Assembly (NCBI GenBank): GCA_027061945.1
Contig: JAMOVR010000095.1
Span: forward strand, 1 to 52,959
Reading direction: 5' to 3'
Origin: Candidatus Heimdallarchaeota archaeon
GTDB lineage: Archaea; Asgardarchaeota; Heimdallarchaeia; Heimdallarchaeales; JAJRWK01
Length of the DNA: 52,959 nt
Shown: positions 40,409 to 50,157 of the stretch, one piece after another
Layout: every line of letters begins with the position of its first letter
Position numbering within the stretch: position 1 is the first letter of the stretch
Notes under the pieces: generated by a model
The model's input: the letters and a program-made list of their open reading frames with translations, nothing else
Databases searched by the model: none
What the model was told of the DNA's origin: nothing
Translations under genes and position numbers: made by a program

Positions 40409-40483
40409 ACTCTACTCACTCCACTTATGTTTTTCAAAAAATAAAAATTGTTCGTAACATATCAATGAAAAGTAGTGAGATTT

Positions 40484-41692
40484 TTATCTCTCCCTATGTT
40501 TTTTTAAGAAATCCTTAGTCAAAAGTGCTTCGATACGTTCCTTCATTATCTTTGCAGGAATATCATAAAGTGTAATTTTTGCACGACGGCCCCGTCCTTT
40601 CTCCAAAGATTTAACAGTAATTCCAATAATTCCAACTTTTTCTAAAGTATTTAAATATATCCTAAAAGAGGGCATACTGGCTGGTTTTTCACCCATCTCT
40701 TCACAAACTAACTTATATTCCTCATAGGCCTCTTTAATTGTTGTTTGGATGTTTTCTGGTCTTGCAAGTATTCTTGCAATAGCAAGACTTGCAAGCAGTT
40801 CATGTAATCTAAGATCATAAAATACGTCTGATCGGAGTTCTGGATACACTCTGTTTTTAGCTTCACGAATAAAGTCTGCCTTTATTTCATGTTCGCCTAG
40901 TCCGTCTGCAATTCTTCCTGCCCTGAGCATTATCTCAATTCCATGTCTAGCATTTCTAGTGCTTGCCGATATCTCCGCTACCATTTCTAAGATCTCATCA
41001 GAAATAACTCCTTCCCAGAAGGCAAGTTTTGCTCTGTATTTAAAAATATCCATTAATTCTTCTTTATTATATCCCTCTATGTTTAATTGATCAAGGATGT
41101 GACCACTTAGTGGTGCATTTAGTAATGCACGCCATTCTGCAGTTCTGGAAATAATTATTGTACTAATACGAGATTCTCCTGAGCCAAATACTTCATTAGC
41201 ATGAATTATGCTCAAGATATCCTCTGCTTTGAGCATATTTGCTTCATCAATAGCAATTATTAGCCTTAGATCCTCCTTTTCACATCTTTTAACAATCATT
41301 TCCAATATTTCTTCTTCACCAAAACCTCTACTTTGAACTCCAAACTTCTCAGTTAAAACATGTCTTAGTATTGATGCCTTAGTCCTCATAGAATGACAGT
41401 TATAATATACAAAATCTACATTGATACTTTTATCATGAGCTACTTCTACTAAATCTTGCATAGTCCTTTTTACTAGTGATGTTTTACCTACTCCAGGGTC
41501 ACCTACAACTGCAATATGGACACTTCGAGGGTTATCTCTTTTTAATATTGTTCTAAAGTTCTTTGCTAACCGAATCATCTCTTCTTCTCTATGTGGAAGT
41601 TCTTCTGGAACGTAATCTGGAAATAAAGTAGATTCATCTTTGAATATATTAGAATCACTTACCGCCTCTTCAACCAGCCTTTTTCTTTTCAC
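40484..41692 (-). CDS. Orc1/Cdc6 replication initiator
   Basis: FPDYVPEELPHREEEM, GDPGVGKTSLVKR, IIAIDEANML, C-terminal wHTH. Confidence 0.9.
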   Translation of the reverse strand: MKRKRLVEEAVSDSNIFKDESTLFPDYVPEELPHREEEMIRLAKNFRTILKRDNPRSVHIAVVGDPGVGKTSLVKRTMQDLVEVAHDKSINVDFVYYNCHSMRTKASILRHVLTEKFGVQSRGFGEEEILEMIVKRCEKEDLRLIIAIDEANMLKAEDILSIIHANEVFGSGESRISTIIISRTAEWRALLNAPLSGHILDQLNIEGYNKEELMDIFKYRAKLAFWEGVISDEILEMVAEISASTRNARHGIEIMLRAGRIADGLGEHEIKADFIREAKNRVYPELRSDVFYDLRLHELLASLAIARILARPENIQTTIKEAYEEYKLVCEEMGEKPASMPSFRIYLNTLEKVGIIGITVKSLEKGRGRRAKITLYDIPAKIMKERIEALLTKDFLKKHRER

Positions 41693-41779
41693 TTCTATTA
41701 CCTACCATTAATTTATTTACAATTAACCAAGTTTTAGAATTTTCCCTCAATTAAAGTCATCCCCACTGATTTTTTTAAA

Positions 41780-41943
41780 TTTCTCGGCGGGAAATCCCTT
41801 CCGAAAGGAGGGGATGAAAGCCGAAAACATCATATGTTTTTTGTGTATGTTTTTCCTGCAGGGCTGGGACGGCCCGTAGCGCCTGTGGAGAGAGTCTCCT
41901 CTGTGAAGCAGGAAGCCCCTCGCAAAAGCAAGGGGTAGTTTAC
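41780..41943 (+). mobile_element. IS200/IS605-type relic, copy B
   Basis: Near-identical to copy A; encodes VAPVERVSSVKQEAPRKSKG*; TTAA at 41775; ends gtagtttac. Confidence 0.7.
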
Positions 41944-41981
41944 TAATTCTTTTATCTACTAAAAATAATTTAGAGAATTAT

Positions 41982-43454
41982 TTATTTTAATTCTTTTTTT
42001 TGTACTTCTTCTTCCCATGCCCTAAGCCAAGGTTTTTTACCTGTGATTATTTCTTCTACTTTCCAGTTAAACTCGTACAACGTATCATAGTTTTTAAAAA
42101 CAACATTTAAGTTTACAAAGACAGGCTCCTTTTTGATTGAACTTTTAACGGATTTGGACCATTTGAACCTATGTGAAGATATAAACTCTTTTAATCCTTC
42201 CGAGAGCTTCTTTTTTTCTTTTTTCTCGAAATACACTAATTTATTTTCTATTATTAGGGGGCCATAAGATCTTTCTAATTTTTTCATTCTTTCTAATATT
42301 TGAGCTATATTATCTTCTGCAAGAGGCAGGGATCTTTCCTCAGAAAAGCGTTTGCTTTCTTTTTCAGGGGTGAAAACAAGAAAACCATATTTTTTCTCAG
42401 GAATAATCTCTACAGGAATAATTCTTGGATTATCGAAATAACTCTCTTTTAGAAAATTCTTCATTTTTTTACTATTCCTCCAAAGCTGAGACCAAATTAT
42501 ATCTTCATTAATACCTTTTAACTCTATTAACACCAAAAATGAGTTCTCCTTTTCTTTACTTAACAACTCATGGAGATCTTTTTTTATGGGTATTCTATTA
42601 AAAAAGAAAGTAAAAGGTCGGTGTAAAAATAGTTTAGCTCCTAATTTGGTATATAATAGATTCTCAAGCGTTACTACGCTTGCAACATTCCTATGTTTAT
42701 CTGTAGGATCTGGAAAGATTAATGGTTGACCTTTCCATTTATCATAGTCTTTTTTTTCTGGTTCTTCAACATCATTTGGTAAAAAAACAGTTGGAAACAT
42801 AGTTTCCGAGAACCATTTAAGGACATTAATGAAGGACCCTAAATTTATAACAAATAATTCGCATAAATATCCACTGAATCCTCTTATCTTTACTTCTGAA
42901 CCGTAGGTTCCAATAGTTTTTAGAAACTTCTTTAATAACCGAATTTCATCCGCCAATTCTGGTTTTTTTTCAATCTCTTTTTTTACGTATTGAGTGTGTA
43001 AAGGCGTTCTGTCTACAGGTGTCAATATTTTTTTTTGTTCCTCTGGAACAAGTTCGGTGTCTACTGCAGGTACTATATCAATACTAAGATTATCCGAACG
43101 CAAAAATAAGTATGGATAATTAGCATGTTTTTTTTCAGGCTTGGCAATAATTCCTTTTTTTTGTAATTCTTTGGGTACTATCTCCTTAAGATTAAAAACA
43201 ATTTTTGGGAATTCTTCTACTTTATTTGGGGGAAATAATAAGAAAATATCAATATCATGATCATTAGATAACCAAGTGCCTTTAGCAATAGAACCAACGA
43301 CTTTAATTTTGAATTTTACACCTAAATCAATGGTGGATAATACTTCTACTAAGTTAGTGATAAATAAATTAACTTTTTTTTCTTCTTCTGGTTTTGGTCT
43401 TAATTTTTTCTTAACAGGATCTAAGATTTTCTCGTAATTGTTATCTGAGCTCAT
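41982..43454 (-). CDS. cca: Archaeal CCA-adding tRNA nucleotidyltransferase
   Basis: KVVGSIAKGTWLSNDHDIDIFLLFP, LFVINLGSFINVLKWF; 490 aa. Confidence 0.95.
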   Translation of the reverse strand: MSSDNNYEKILDPVKKKLRPKPEEEKKVNLFITNLVEVLSTIDLGVKFKIKVVGSIAKGTWLSNDHDIDIFLLFPPNKVEEFPKIVFNLKEIVPKELQKKGIIAKPEKKHANYPYLFLRSDNLSIDIVPAVDTELVPEEQKKILTPVDRTPLHTQYVKKEIEKKPELADEIRLLKKFLKTIGTYGSEVKIRGFSGYLCELFVINLGSFINVLKWFSETMFPTVFLPNDVEEPEKKDYDKWKGQPLIFPDPTDKHRNVASVVTLENLLYTKLGAKLFLHRPFTFFFNRIPIKKDLHELLSKEKENSFLVLIELKGINEDIIWSQLWRNSKKMKNFLKESYFDNPRIIPVEIIPEKKYGFLVFTPEKESKRFSEERSLPLAEDNIAQILERMKKLERSYGPLIIENKLVYFEKKEKKKLSEGLKEFISSHRFKWSKSVKSSIKKEPVFVNLNVVFKNYDTLYEFNWKVEEIITGKKPWLRAWEEEVQKKELK

Positions 43455-43995
43455 ATTCCATTACCGTCTTATAAATTGGTCCTTGACGTGTCAAGATGGA
43501 TTTTACTAGATTAAATCTGCTTATATTCTGTTTTCCAAACACATGACTCGAAAATTTTTCTTTCCAGCGATTAAATAATTCCATGTTATTTACAAACTTA
43601 ACTCTAGCAATCGTTAAATGAGGCTTGAAAGATTTATCTGGTTTAATACCAATAGATCTTAAAGCTGAGCTAATGTTATTTGCTAATTTAATCATATTTT
43701 CACTTCCTTCTTCTACACCCGCCCAAACCACTCGTGGGTTTCCTTTAGGTGGAAACACACCTACACCTTTAATTAAAGCATCAAATTTTTCTGGAAAATT
43801 AATCTGGCTGAGCTCATTCTTGATTTTCTCTGCAATATGAGGCTGAACTTCACCAATAAACTGATATGTAAAATGAATAATCTCTGAATTAACCGGTTTA
43901 AACTTACCTGGGATATTAGAAAGTTCCGATTGAACAAGATTTATCGCTTCTTTAATGTCTTTTTCAGTGATAAAAGAAGCAATAAAAAGTCTCAT
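43441..43995 (-). CDS. thpR: RNA 2',3'-cyclic phosphodiesterase (2H family)
   Basis: IHFTYQFIGEV and PHLTIARVK HxTx motifs; overlaps cca. Confidence 0.92.
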   Translation of the reverse strand: MRLFIASFITEKDIKEAINLVQSELSNIPGKFKPVNSEIIHFTYQFIGEVQPHIAEKIKNELSQINFPEKFDALIKGVGVFPPKGNPRVVWAGVEEGSENMIKLANNISSALRSIGIKPDKSFKPHLTIARVKFVNNMELFNRWKEKFSSHVFGKQNISRFNLVKSILTRQGPIYKTVMEYELR

Positions 43996-44148
43996 AATTA
44001 ATTACCACCAGTGATTAATTTTAGACGTAAAATAAAACACTTTTTTAAAATTAATATTTCAGTACACTTTAAATTAATATTAAAGAATATTTAGACAAAA
44101 CGTGTTTAGGTAGAGTTATCTACTAATCCATAACTACTAAAAAATGTC

Positions 44149-44730
44149 ATGAAAATGTCTGAAGTTAAGCCAATTATCATTGGAGTTACTGGACTCCCTG
44201 CTGCAGGAAAAGGACTTTTCTCTGATATTGCCAAACAAAAAGGTTTTGAAATAATTGTAATGGGAGACGTAATCCGTGAAGAAGTAAAAAAAAGAGGGTT
44301 ATCCGTAACCAGAGAAAATTCTAATAAAGTTATGATTGATTTGCGCAAAGAATATGGTCCTGCAGTCGTAGCGATAAAGACTATACCATATATTGAAGAA
44401 GCCTTAAAAAATGGAAAAAAGAAGATCTTAGTTGATGGGTTAAGATCAATGCATGAATTAAAGGTCTTTAAAAAACACTACCCCTCTTTTGAAGTAATAT
44501 CGATTCATTGTCCTCCTAAGATCAGATATCAAAGAATCTTAGAGAGACATAGAAACGATGATTCTAAGACATGGGAAGCTTTTGAAAAAAGGGATAAGTT
44601 AGAATTATCTGTAGGTTTAGGAGATCTTATAGCTTTAAGTGACTATATGATCTCAAATACTTACCAGATAGAACAAGCAAAACAAGTTTTTAATGAAGTG
44701 ATTGATGATGTCATCAAACGACTCGGATGA
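44149..44730 (+). CDS. UPF0200 P-loop nucleotide kinase-like protein
   Basis: IIIGVTGLPAAGKGLFSDIAKQKGFEIIVMGDVIREEVKKRG. Confidence 0.88.
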   Translation: MKMSEVKPIIIGVTGLPAAGKGLFSDIAKQKGFEIIVMGDVIREEVKKRGLSVTRENSNKVMIDLRKEYGPAVVAIKTIPYIEEALKNGKKKILVDGLRSMHELKVFKKHYPSFEVISIHCPPKIRYQRILERHRNDDSKTWEAFEKRDKLELSVGLGDLIALSDYMISNTYQIEQAKQVFNEVIDDVIKRLG

Positions 44731-45226
44731 TCTCGAAGTATTCGTAACTATAGAGGCACCTTTATATCCTACTGAATCAAAAGAAAAATTAGAAAAAGCC
44801 TTATCAACATTTTTAGAAACACAACAATTTAAGCTTGATAAAAGAGTAAATGGTATTTATTTGACTGGAATAGCAAAAGGATTAGAATCGCTAAAAAAAT
44901 TCAAAGATCAGATAAAAAAGTTTCAAATTGCTAAAATGGTTCGAGGGAGACTAATCCATAACATTGAAGATGATAACTTAACAACACTTTTTTTCAATAA
45001 ACAAGCAGCATTTAATGACAAAATTGCGTTACTAGATCCTGGTGAAGATCCTCCTTTAGGTCTTATTTCCTTATCAATAGTTAGTAATAACCTTATGAAA
45101 GTAATTGACTGGTTAACAGAAATACCATCTAATAAGAAAAATAGTGAGATCTACGAAGAAAGAAAAAGAGAAAAATTCAAAGACCAGAAAAAAAGGAAAA
45201 GAAGAGAGTATCGAAAGTATAGATAA
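44702..45226 (+). CDS. UPF0201 family protein
   Basis: DLEVFVTIEAPLYPTESKEKLEKAL; overlaps UPF0200 gene as commonly seen in archaea. Confidence 0.75.
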   Translation: MMMSSNDSDDLEVFVTIEAPLYPTESKEKLEKALSTFLETQQFKLDKRVNGIYLTGIAKGLESLKKFKDQIKKFQIAKMVRGRLIHNIEDDNLTTLFFNKQAAFNDKIALLDPGEDPPLGLISLSIVSNNLMKVIDWLTEIPSNKKNSEIYEERKREKFKDQKKRKRREYRKYR

Positions 45227-45391
45227 TACTTGTATCATTATCGTAAAAAGAGTAATCTTTTCCCATGGACTTTAATTAATTTTGCTTATTGAAGCATCTT
45301 TTTTTTTACTTTTTTTCGGTAAAAAACGTGAAAAATGCTAAAATAATCGTACAGTTAGGAAATTTTTTTATCTATAATCGGGAAATTAATA

Positions 45392-46429
45392 TTGAAGTGG
45401 TGCCCTTCCATGAAAATTCAAAATTTGAAATTATTGTTATCTTCTTCCTATTGGAAAGATAATTGGAGAGAATATGCTTATGCCATGTTTTTCATCACGA
45501 TATACTTATTATTAGCTAAAATAATGGAAGGAGCCATTACTTTATTCCATATAATCATAATTATTTCCATAATATTGGTTCGTATTTTTATGGGCAAAGA
45601 ATTCTTAAAGGACTGGTTCCCAATAATTTCTTTTTTCATAATGTACGATATGTTACGGGCAATTGCAGATGATAATCGTTATATCTATGTAAAAGAACCT
45701 TTTGAAGCAGAACAATTATTTTTTGCGCCATTCTTTGGAGGAAATATTCCCTCTTTCTGGTTAGATAGAATCCAAAATCCAGTTATAACAGCAATAGCTG
45801 CATTTCTATATTCTTTGCATATTTTCATGCCTATCTTCCTTGGTTATCTATTATGGAGAAAAGAGGAAACTAGAAAACAATTCTTCGAATTTGCTTGGAC
45901 ATTAACATTGACTAGTTATTTTGCTCTTTTCACGTTTTGGCTGTTTCCAGTGGCACCTCCGTGGTGGATATGGTCCCATGGATTCGCACAACCTGATACT
46001 TTAATGGTGTCTCATGAATCTGCTGCAGGTCTTAAAATAATCGATAAAATGATTGGATTTAATTTATTCTCAAACATATATGGAACGTTAAATTCGAATC
46101 CTTTTGCAGCTGTTCCTTCCCTTCATGCAGCATATTCTTTTTTAGTCGCGTTTTTCGCAATTCGTAATTATGGTAAAAAAGGATCAATTGCAATTATTTA
46201 TCCAATTGGCATTTACTTTTCTGCTCTTTACTTAAAACATCATTATCTTATAGATTTAATCTTAGGTACGGTGTACGCTTTAATCGCAACTTATATTGCA
46301 ACTAGGTTAGTCTACAAACCACAACCAAGAAAAGTAATGGATAATGAAGGAGAACGTCCTATTGAAGAGATATATGAAGAGAAATATCCATTAACAGATC
46401 AAATTATTCTAGTTGGGCACAATAGATAA
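45392..46429 (+). CDS. PAP2/Aur1-like membrane phosphatase/phosphotransferase
   Basis: AVPSLHAAYSFLVAF and YLKHHYLIDLILGTVYAL. Confidence 0.88.
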   Translation: MKWCPSMKIQNLKLLLSSSYWKDNWREYAYAMFFITIYLLLAKIMEGAITLFHIIIIISIILVRIFMGKEFLKDWFPIISFFIMYDMLRAIADDNRYIYVKEPFEAEQLFFAPFFGGNIPSFWLDRIQNPVITAIAAFLYSLHIFMPIFLGYLLWRKEETRKQFFEFAWTLTLTSYFALFTFWLFPVAPPWWIWSHGFAQPDTLMVSHESAAGLKIIDKMIGFNLFSNIYGTLNSNPFAAVPSLHAAYSFLVAFFAIRNYGKKGSIAIIYPIGIYFSALYLKHHYLIDLILGTVYALIATYIATRLVYKPQPRKVMDNEGERPIEEIYEEKYPLTDQIILVGHNR

Positions 46430-46612
46430 TAAAATGAATGTATGTCATTTTGAACTATTTCAATCAAAAATAAGTCATGTAATCTTTTTTACACATAATT
46501 TTTAGACGTAGAAGGAAAATAGATTTTATAAAGATAGATTATTAGTTTATTTGCTGTTAAAAGTAATAATTATCTCAAAGTGATGATCTGATTTCTCGAA
46601 AAAAATAACGGG

Positions 46613-47806
46613 ATGGCGTTCATGACAGGTGAATCAGATAAATTTGAAAACCTTACACAGTCTTTCCTTGCTTCTAAACGTCCCAAGCTCGAGGTTACTA
46701 TTCCTAGAAAAGTAGTTCGGATTTTAGCGGTGTTAGATGAATATGAAGGGGATCAAAGTGTACTTTGGACTGCTCGGTTCTTAAGTGAATTATGGGGAGT
46801 AGAAGTAATGAAAACATTAATCTATGATCCTCGAGGCTTGTTCCTTGCCGCCAAAGATTCATATGACGAATTTGTTGCATTAATAAAAGAACAAAGAAGA
46901 ATTTACGAGCATTATAGGTCTTTTAACGAGGTTGAAATGATTATCGATCCTCGTGTTGCTGCCTTCTTTGATAAGATAAGTGAGATTGAGAAAAAGTCGC
47001 GTCAAAAAGAAAAACAAGAAGAAAAAGCAAAGTCCGAAGAACCTATTGAGGCACAAATCTTTGGTGGAGACCCTGAACAGGAACTCTCCGCTAGTCCTAA
47101 AGAGGAATTCTTTCTCACTCCTGAAATGTTTCAAGACTTAGTTCAATTATTATTAAGTCCATTATCCGAAGGAAAGGGAGTAATGGAACAACTAATGTCA
47201 ATTATCTCATGGTATGACCCTGATTTGGTTATAATGTCTCCTCCATTAATTGAGGAGAGAGATCCTGACACAGATAATCCGTTAGGTGAAATTGCTGAAA
47301 AACTATTAACAATGCTACCAAGAGATGTTATGGCTTTAATGGTCATTGAACCATTAGCTAATCTTGTCAAAAAAGAGACTTGTGTACTTTACTCTCCCCA
47401 AAAAGACGATTCTATAATTGCTATGCTTTCTGGGGGAATAACTTTTCTTCAGCCGGATGGAGAAATAGAATTGATCTCTGTTATCGACCAACAAGCTATT
47501 GATGCGGCCGCATTATTAATCGAAGACCAATCACCAGAAGAAATACTCCAAGAATTAGTTAAAAGACAAGAGACAAGATTAGAATCCATTAAAGTGACTC
47601 TGCCAACTGGAGAAAACATTCAATTAAAAGGTAAAGTTGTAGTCAATCCTTTCTCTAGAGTAGTTCAACAAGTTGCTGAAGAAAGAAAAACCCAGTTAAT
47701 GGTGTTTTCCCCACGTCAAACTCAGTCTAAAACTTTAGATCCAATCATCGCTTCTGGCATTAAAATGGCATTGAAATACTATTTGCCCGTCTTAGTAGTT
47801 TGGTAA
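46613..47806 (+). CDS. Tandem UspA-like (HUP fold) protein
   Basis: VRILAVLDEYEGDQSVLWTARFLSE; DPDLVIMSPP; QLMVFSPRQTQSKTLDPIIASGIKMALKYYLPVLVVW. Confidence 0.5.
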   Translation: MAFMTGESDKFENLTQSFLASKRPKLEVTIPRKVVRILAVLDEYEGDQSVLWTARFLSELWGVEVMKTLIYDPRGLFLAAKDSYDEFVALIKEQRRIYEHYRSFNEVEMIIDPRVAAFFDKISEIEKKSRQKEKQEEKAKSEEPIEAQIFGGDPEQELSASPKEEFFLTPEMFQDLVQLLLSPLSEGKGVMEQLMSIISWYDPDLVIMSPPLIEERDPDTDNPLGEIAEKLLTMLPRDVMALMVIEPLANLVKKETCVLYSPQKDDSIIAMLSGGITFLQPDGEIELISVIDQQAIDAAALLIEDQSPEEILQELVKRQETRLESIKVTLPTGENIQLKGKVVVNPFSRVVQQVAEERKTQLMVFSPRQTQSKTLDPIIASGIKMALKYYLPVLVVW

Positions 47807-47866
47807 GAATTGTCTTAACATATCGCGCTATGATGTAAAAGCACTAGGAGAGAGAAATGATAAAGA

Positions 47867-49231
47867 TTGAGAGGATTTATTGGTGAAAAAAGAATGGTTT
47901 CAGGCGAAGGCAGCGTCATATTAACAGAAGCATTGGTATTTGTAGGAATATTAATAATTACGTACATAGGAATAATCCATAAAGATTTTGATAAAGTAAT
48001 GGCAGCTGCCCTAGGCGGGCTTTTTTCAATAATTGTAGGAAGTATTGTGGGCATACCTTTAATTGGAGAAACAAGTCATGAAGGACTTTTAAGAGTCCAT
48101 GACTTAATGATACTTGCAGTAATATTAGGCAACCTATTAATGGTAGAAGTAGCAACAGAAGTAGGTTTATTCCAATATATATCTATTAAACTATTAAAAC
48201 AAACTAAGGGTGATCCCGTTAGGTTATTTTGGTTATTGGGCGCTTTAACAATGGGTTTGTCTGCAGTAGTAAACACGATTTCTGCAATATTAGTCGTAGG
48301 TGCTTTGACTTTTGTTATTTGTGAAGAACTTGGTTACGATCCTTGGCCTTATCTAATAATGGAGATAGTAGTTACTAATACCGGCGGCCTTACAACCTTA
48401 ATATCATCTCCAACAAACCTTATAATTGGTGTTCAATTTGGTATTGGTTATATGAAATTTCTTTCCGTTGCTTTAATTGCAGGAATACCCATGTTCTTTT
48501 TAGTAATGTTCATGTTCAGAAAAATGTTAACATTAGAATCAAATCTAAACGAAGAAGTAAGACAACAAAAGATCGAAGCATTTGATGAATGGAGTGTAGT
48601 AAAAGACAAAAAAGCATTCTATAAGACAGCTGTAGTATTCACTTTATCTATGATCTCATTTATTATTTCTGATTTTATAGGAATTGATCTTGCCGTTCTA
48701 GCAATTGGTGGTGCTTTATTTATGGTGCTTGCTGCAGGAACTACACTTGACCAAATGTTACCAAGAGTAGACTGGTCTTTACTTACATTCTTCCAAGGCC
48801 TATTCATAATAATTGCGGCCCTCGATGAAGTTGGTGTTATGAAAGCCTTAGCTAATGCATTAACAAAAGTTCTAGGAGACAAAACATGGTTAGCAGGTGT
48901 AATGGTATTGTGGTTTTCAGGGATAATAAGTGGCATTTTAGATAACATCGTATTAGCAGCAGCGTTAGCACCAGTACTTAAAGACGCTACTGCTGCAACT
49001 GGTTTGAATCCTGACGTCATTGCATGGGCCTTAATATTCGGCACAAACTTAGGTGGTGGTTTCACTCCTATTGGAGCACCACCAGTAGTACTAGGTTTAT
49101 CACTTTATTACAAAAAGACTGGTAAAAAAGTTGGATGGATCGAATTTTTTAAACTAGCAGGAACCGTAACTTTAGTTAGAATGGTCTATTCAACTATTTT
49201 CTTAATAATATATGCTCTTATTATCTCATAA
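47867..49231 (+). CDS. ArsB/NhaD (ion transporter superfamily) permease; start may be 47894
   Basis: 12-TM; TNTGGLTTLISSPTNLIIG and FGTNLGGGFTPIGAPPVVLGL duplicated signature. Confidence 0.9.
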   Translation: MRGFIGEKRMVSGEGSVILTEALVFVGILIITYIGIIHKDFDKVMAAALGGLFSIIVGSIVGIPLIGETSHEGLLRVHDLMILAVILGNLLMVEVATEVGLFQYISIKLLKQTKGDPVRLFWLLGALTMGLSAVVNTISAILVVGALTFVICEELGYDPWPYLIMEIVVTNTGGLTTLISSPTNLIIGVQFGIGYMKFLSVALIAGIPMFFLVMFMFRKMLTLESNLNEEVRQQKIEAFDEWSVVKDKKAFYKTAVVFTLSMISFIISDFIGIDLAVLAIGGALFMVLAAGTTLDQMLPRVDWSLLTFFQGLFIIIAALDEVGVMKALANALTKVLGDKTWLAGVMVLWFSGIISGILDNIVLAAALAPVLKDATAATGLNPDVIAWALIFGTNLGGGFTPIGAPPVVLGLSLYYKKTGKKVGWIEFFKLAGTVTLVRMVYSTIFLIIYALIIS

Positions 49232-49322
49232 AACTGTTAATGCGAAGGATTATTGCTTTATTAATTTCTGCATATTCATTCCTATTTTACTAAAAAGATA
49301 AGTGGTAACGTGGATATTGAGT

Positions 49323-49361
49323 ATACGAAATGTGAGTTTTTATCTAAGTCACGTTTCGTAT
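49323..49361. promoter_or_regulatory. Inverted repeat (13-nt arms, 13-nt loop)
   Basis: atacgaaatgtga-gtttttatctaag-tcacgtttcgtat; one mismatch (G-U capable). Confidence 0.5.
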
Positions 49362-49593
49362 TAGCCCTACTCCTTTAATTATAATAATGATCATATAACC
49401 ATATAAAATATTATTAGTTTTTATCATCTCTATCTTGTGGAAATTGATTTCCCTCTAAGAAATTTAAAAGTAAAATTTGACTATTTATCTTGAGTTCTCT
49501 TCTCCCAAAACATTTTTTCTGGGAAAAACTTTATGGGGAATGCATCTGTTATTAATAATGAGCAATACATGCTCTGTAAGAGGTGAATAAAAA

Positions 49594-49824
49594 ATGGCAA
49601 CTGCCTATATCCTGATTAATACAGAAGTCGCTGCTGAAGAAGAAGTTCTCGAAAAACTAAAGAAATTGCCTGAGGTAAAAGAAGCACATTTAGTTTATGG
49701 AATTTATGACTTAATTGCAAAAGTAGAAGCTGATACACTTGAAGAATTAAAAGAAGATGTTACAAAACACTTAAGGAGTTTAGACAAAGTACGTTCAACA
49801 ATGACAATGATCTGTGTAGATTAA
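49594..49824 (+). CDS. Lrp/AsnC ligand-binding (RAM) domain protein
   Basis: 76 aa; ATAYILINTEVAAEEEVLEKLKKLPEVKEAHLVYGIYDLIAKVEADTLEELKE. Confidence 0.92.
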   Translation: MATAYILINTEVAAEEEVLEKLKKLPEVKEAHLVYGIYDLIAKVEADTLEELKEDVTKHLRSLDKVRSTMTMICVD

Positions 49825-49928
49825 GAGTCATAACTCACGTTCTTGTTAATTACGTATTATTCTCAAAATAACTTATAGTTAGTTAGTATTTTCTCTGATT
49901 ATTACCCTACCTTGCCTCTTTTAATTTT

Positions 49929-50122
49929 ATCGGCGTGAATCCCTTTCCACAAGGGTGGGGGAATGGAAGCCGATACTCTTGTAGGCCCTATGATATACAT
50001 ACATATTTTTGTTGGGTACGCCTCTGAGACAAGGATCTCCTTGAAAGAATTCCGTGCTAGAATCATTTAATACTGTGAAATCACTTCCAAGAGGATCCTC
50101 GCAAAAACAAGCGGTAATTCAC
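49929..50122 (+). mobile_element. IS200/IS605-type relic, copy C
   Basis: atcggcgtgaatccctttccacaagggtgggggaatggaagccgat hairpin; ends gcggtaattcac; TTAA at 49921. Confidence 0.55.
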
Positions 50123-50157
50123 AAGAAAGAATAGTAAGCTATTTCTTCCTAAATGTG

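Noticed and set aside
44050-44092. Repeated aaattaatatt near 44056 and 44077
   Set aside because: AT-rich, short, in a divergent promoter; indistinguishable from background composition.
48619-49065. 148-aa minus-strand ORF inside the permease gene
   Set aside because: Antisense of a clear transporter CDS; typical spurious overlap.
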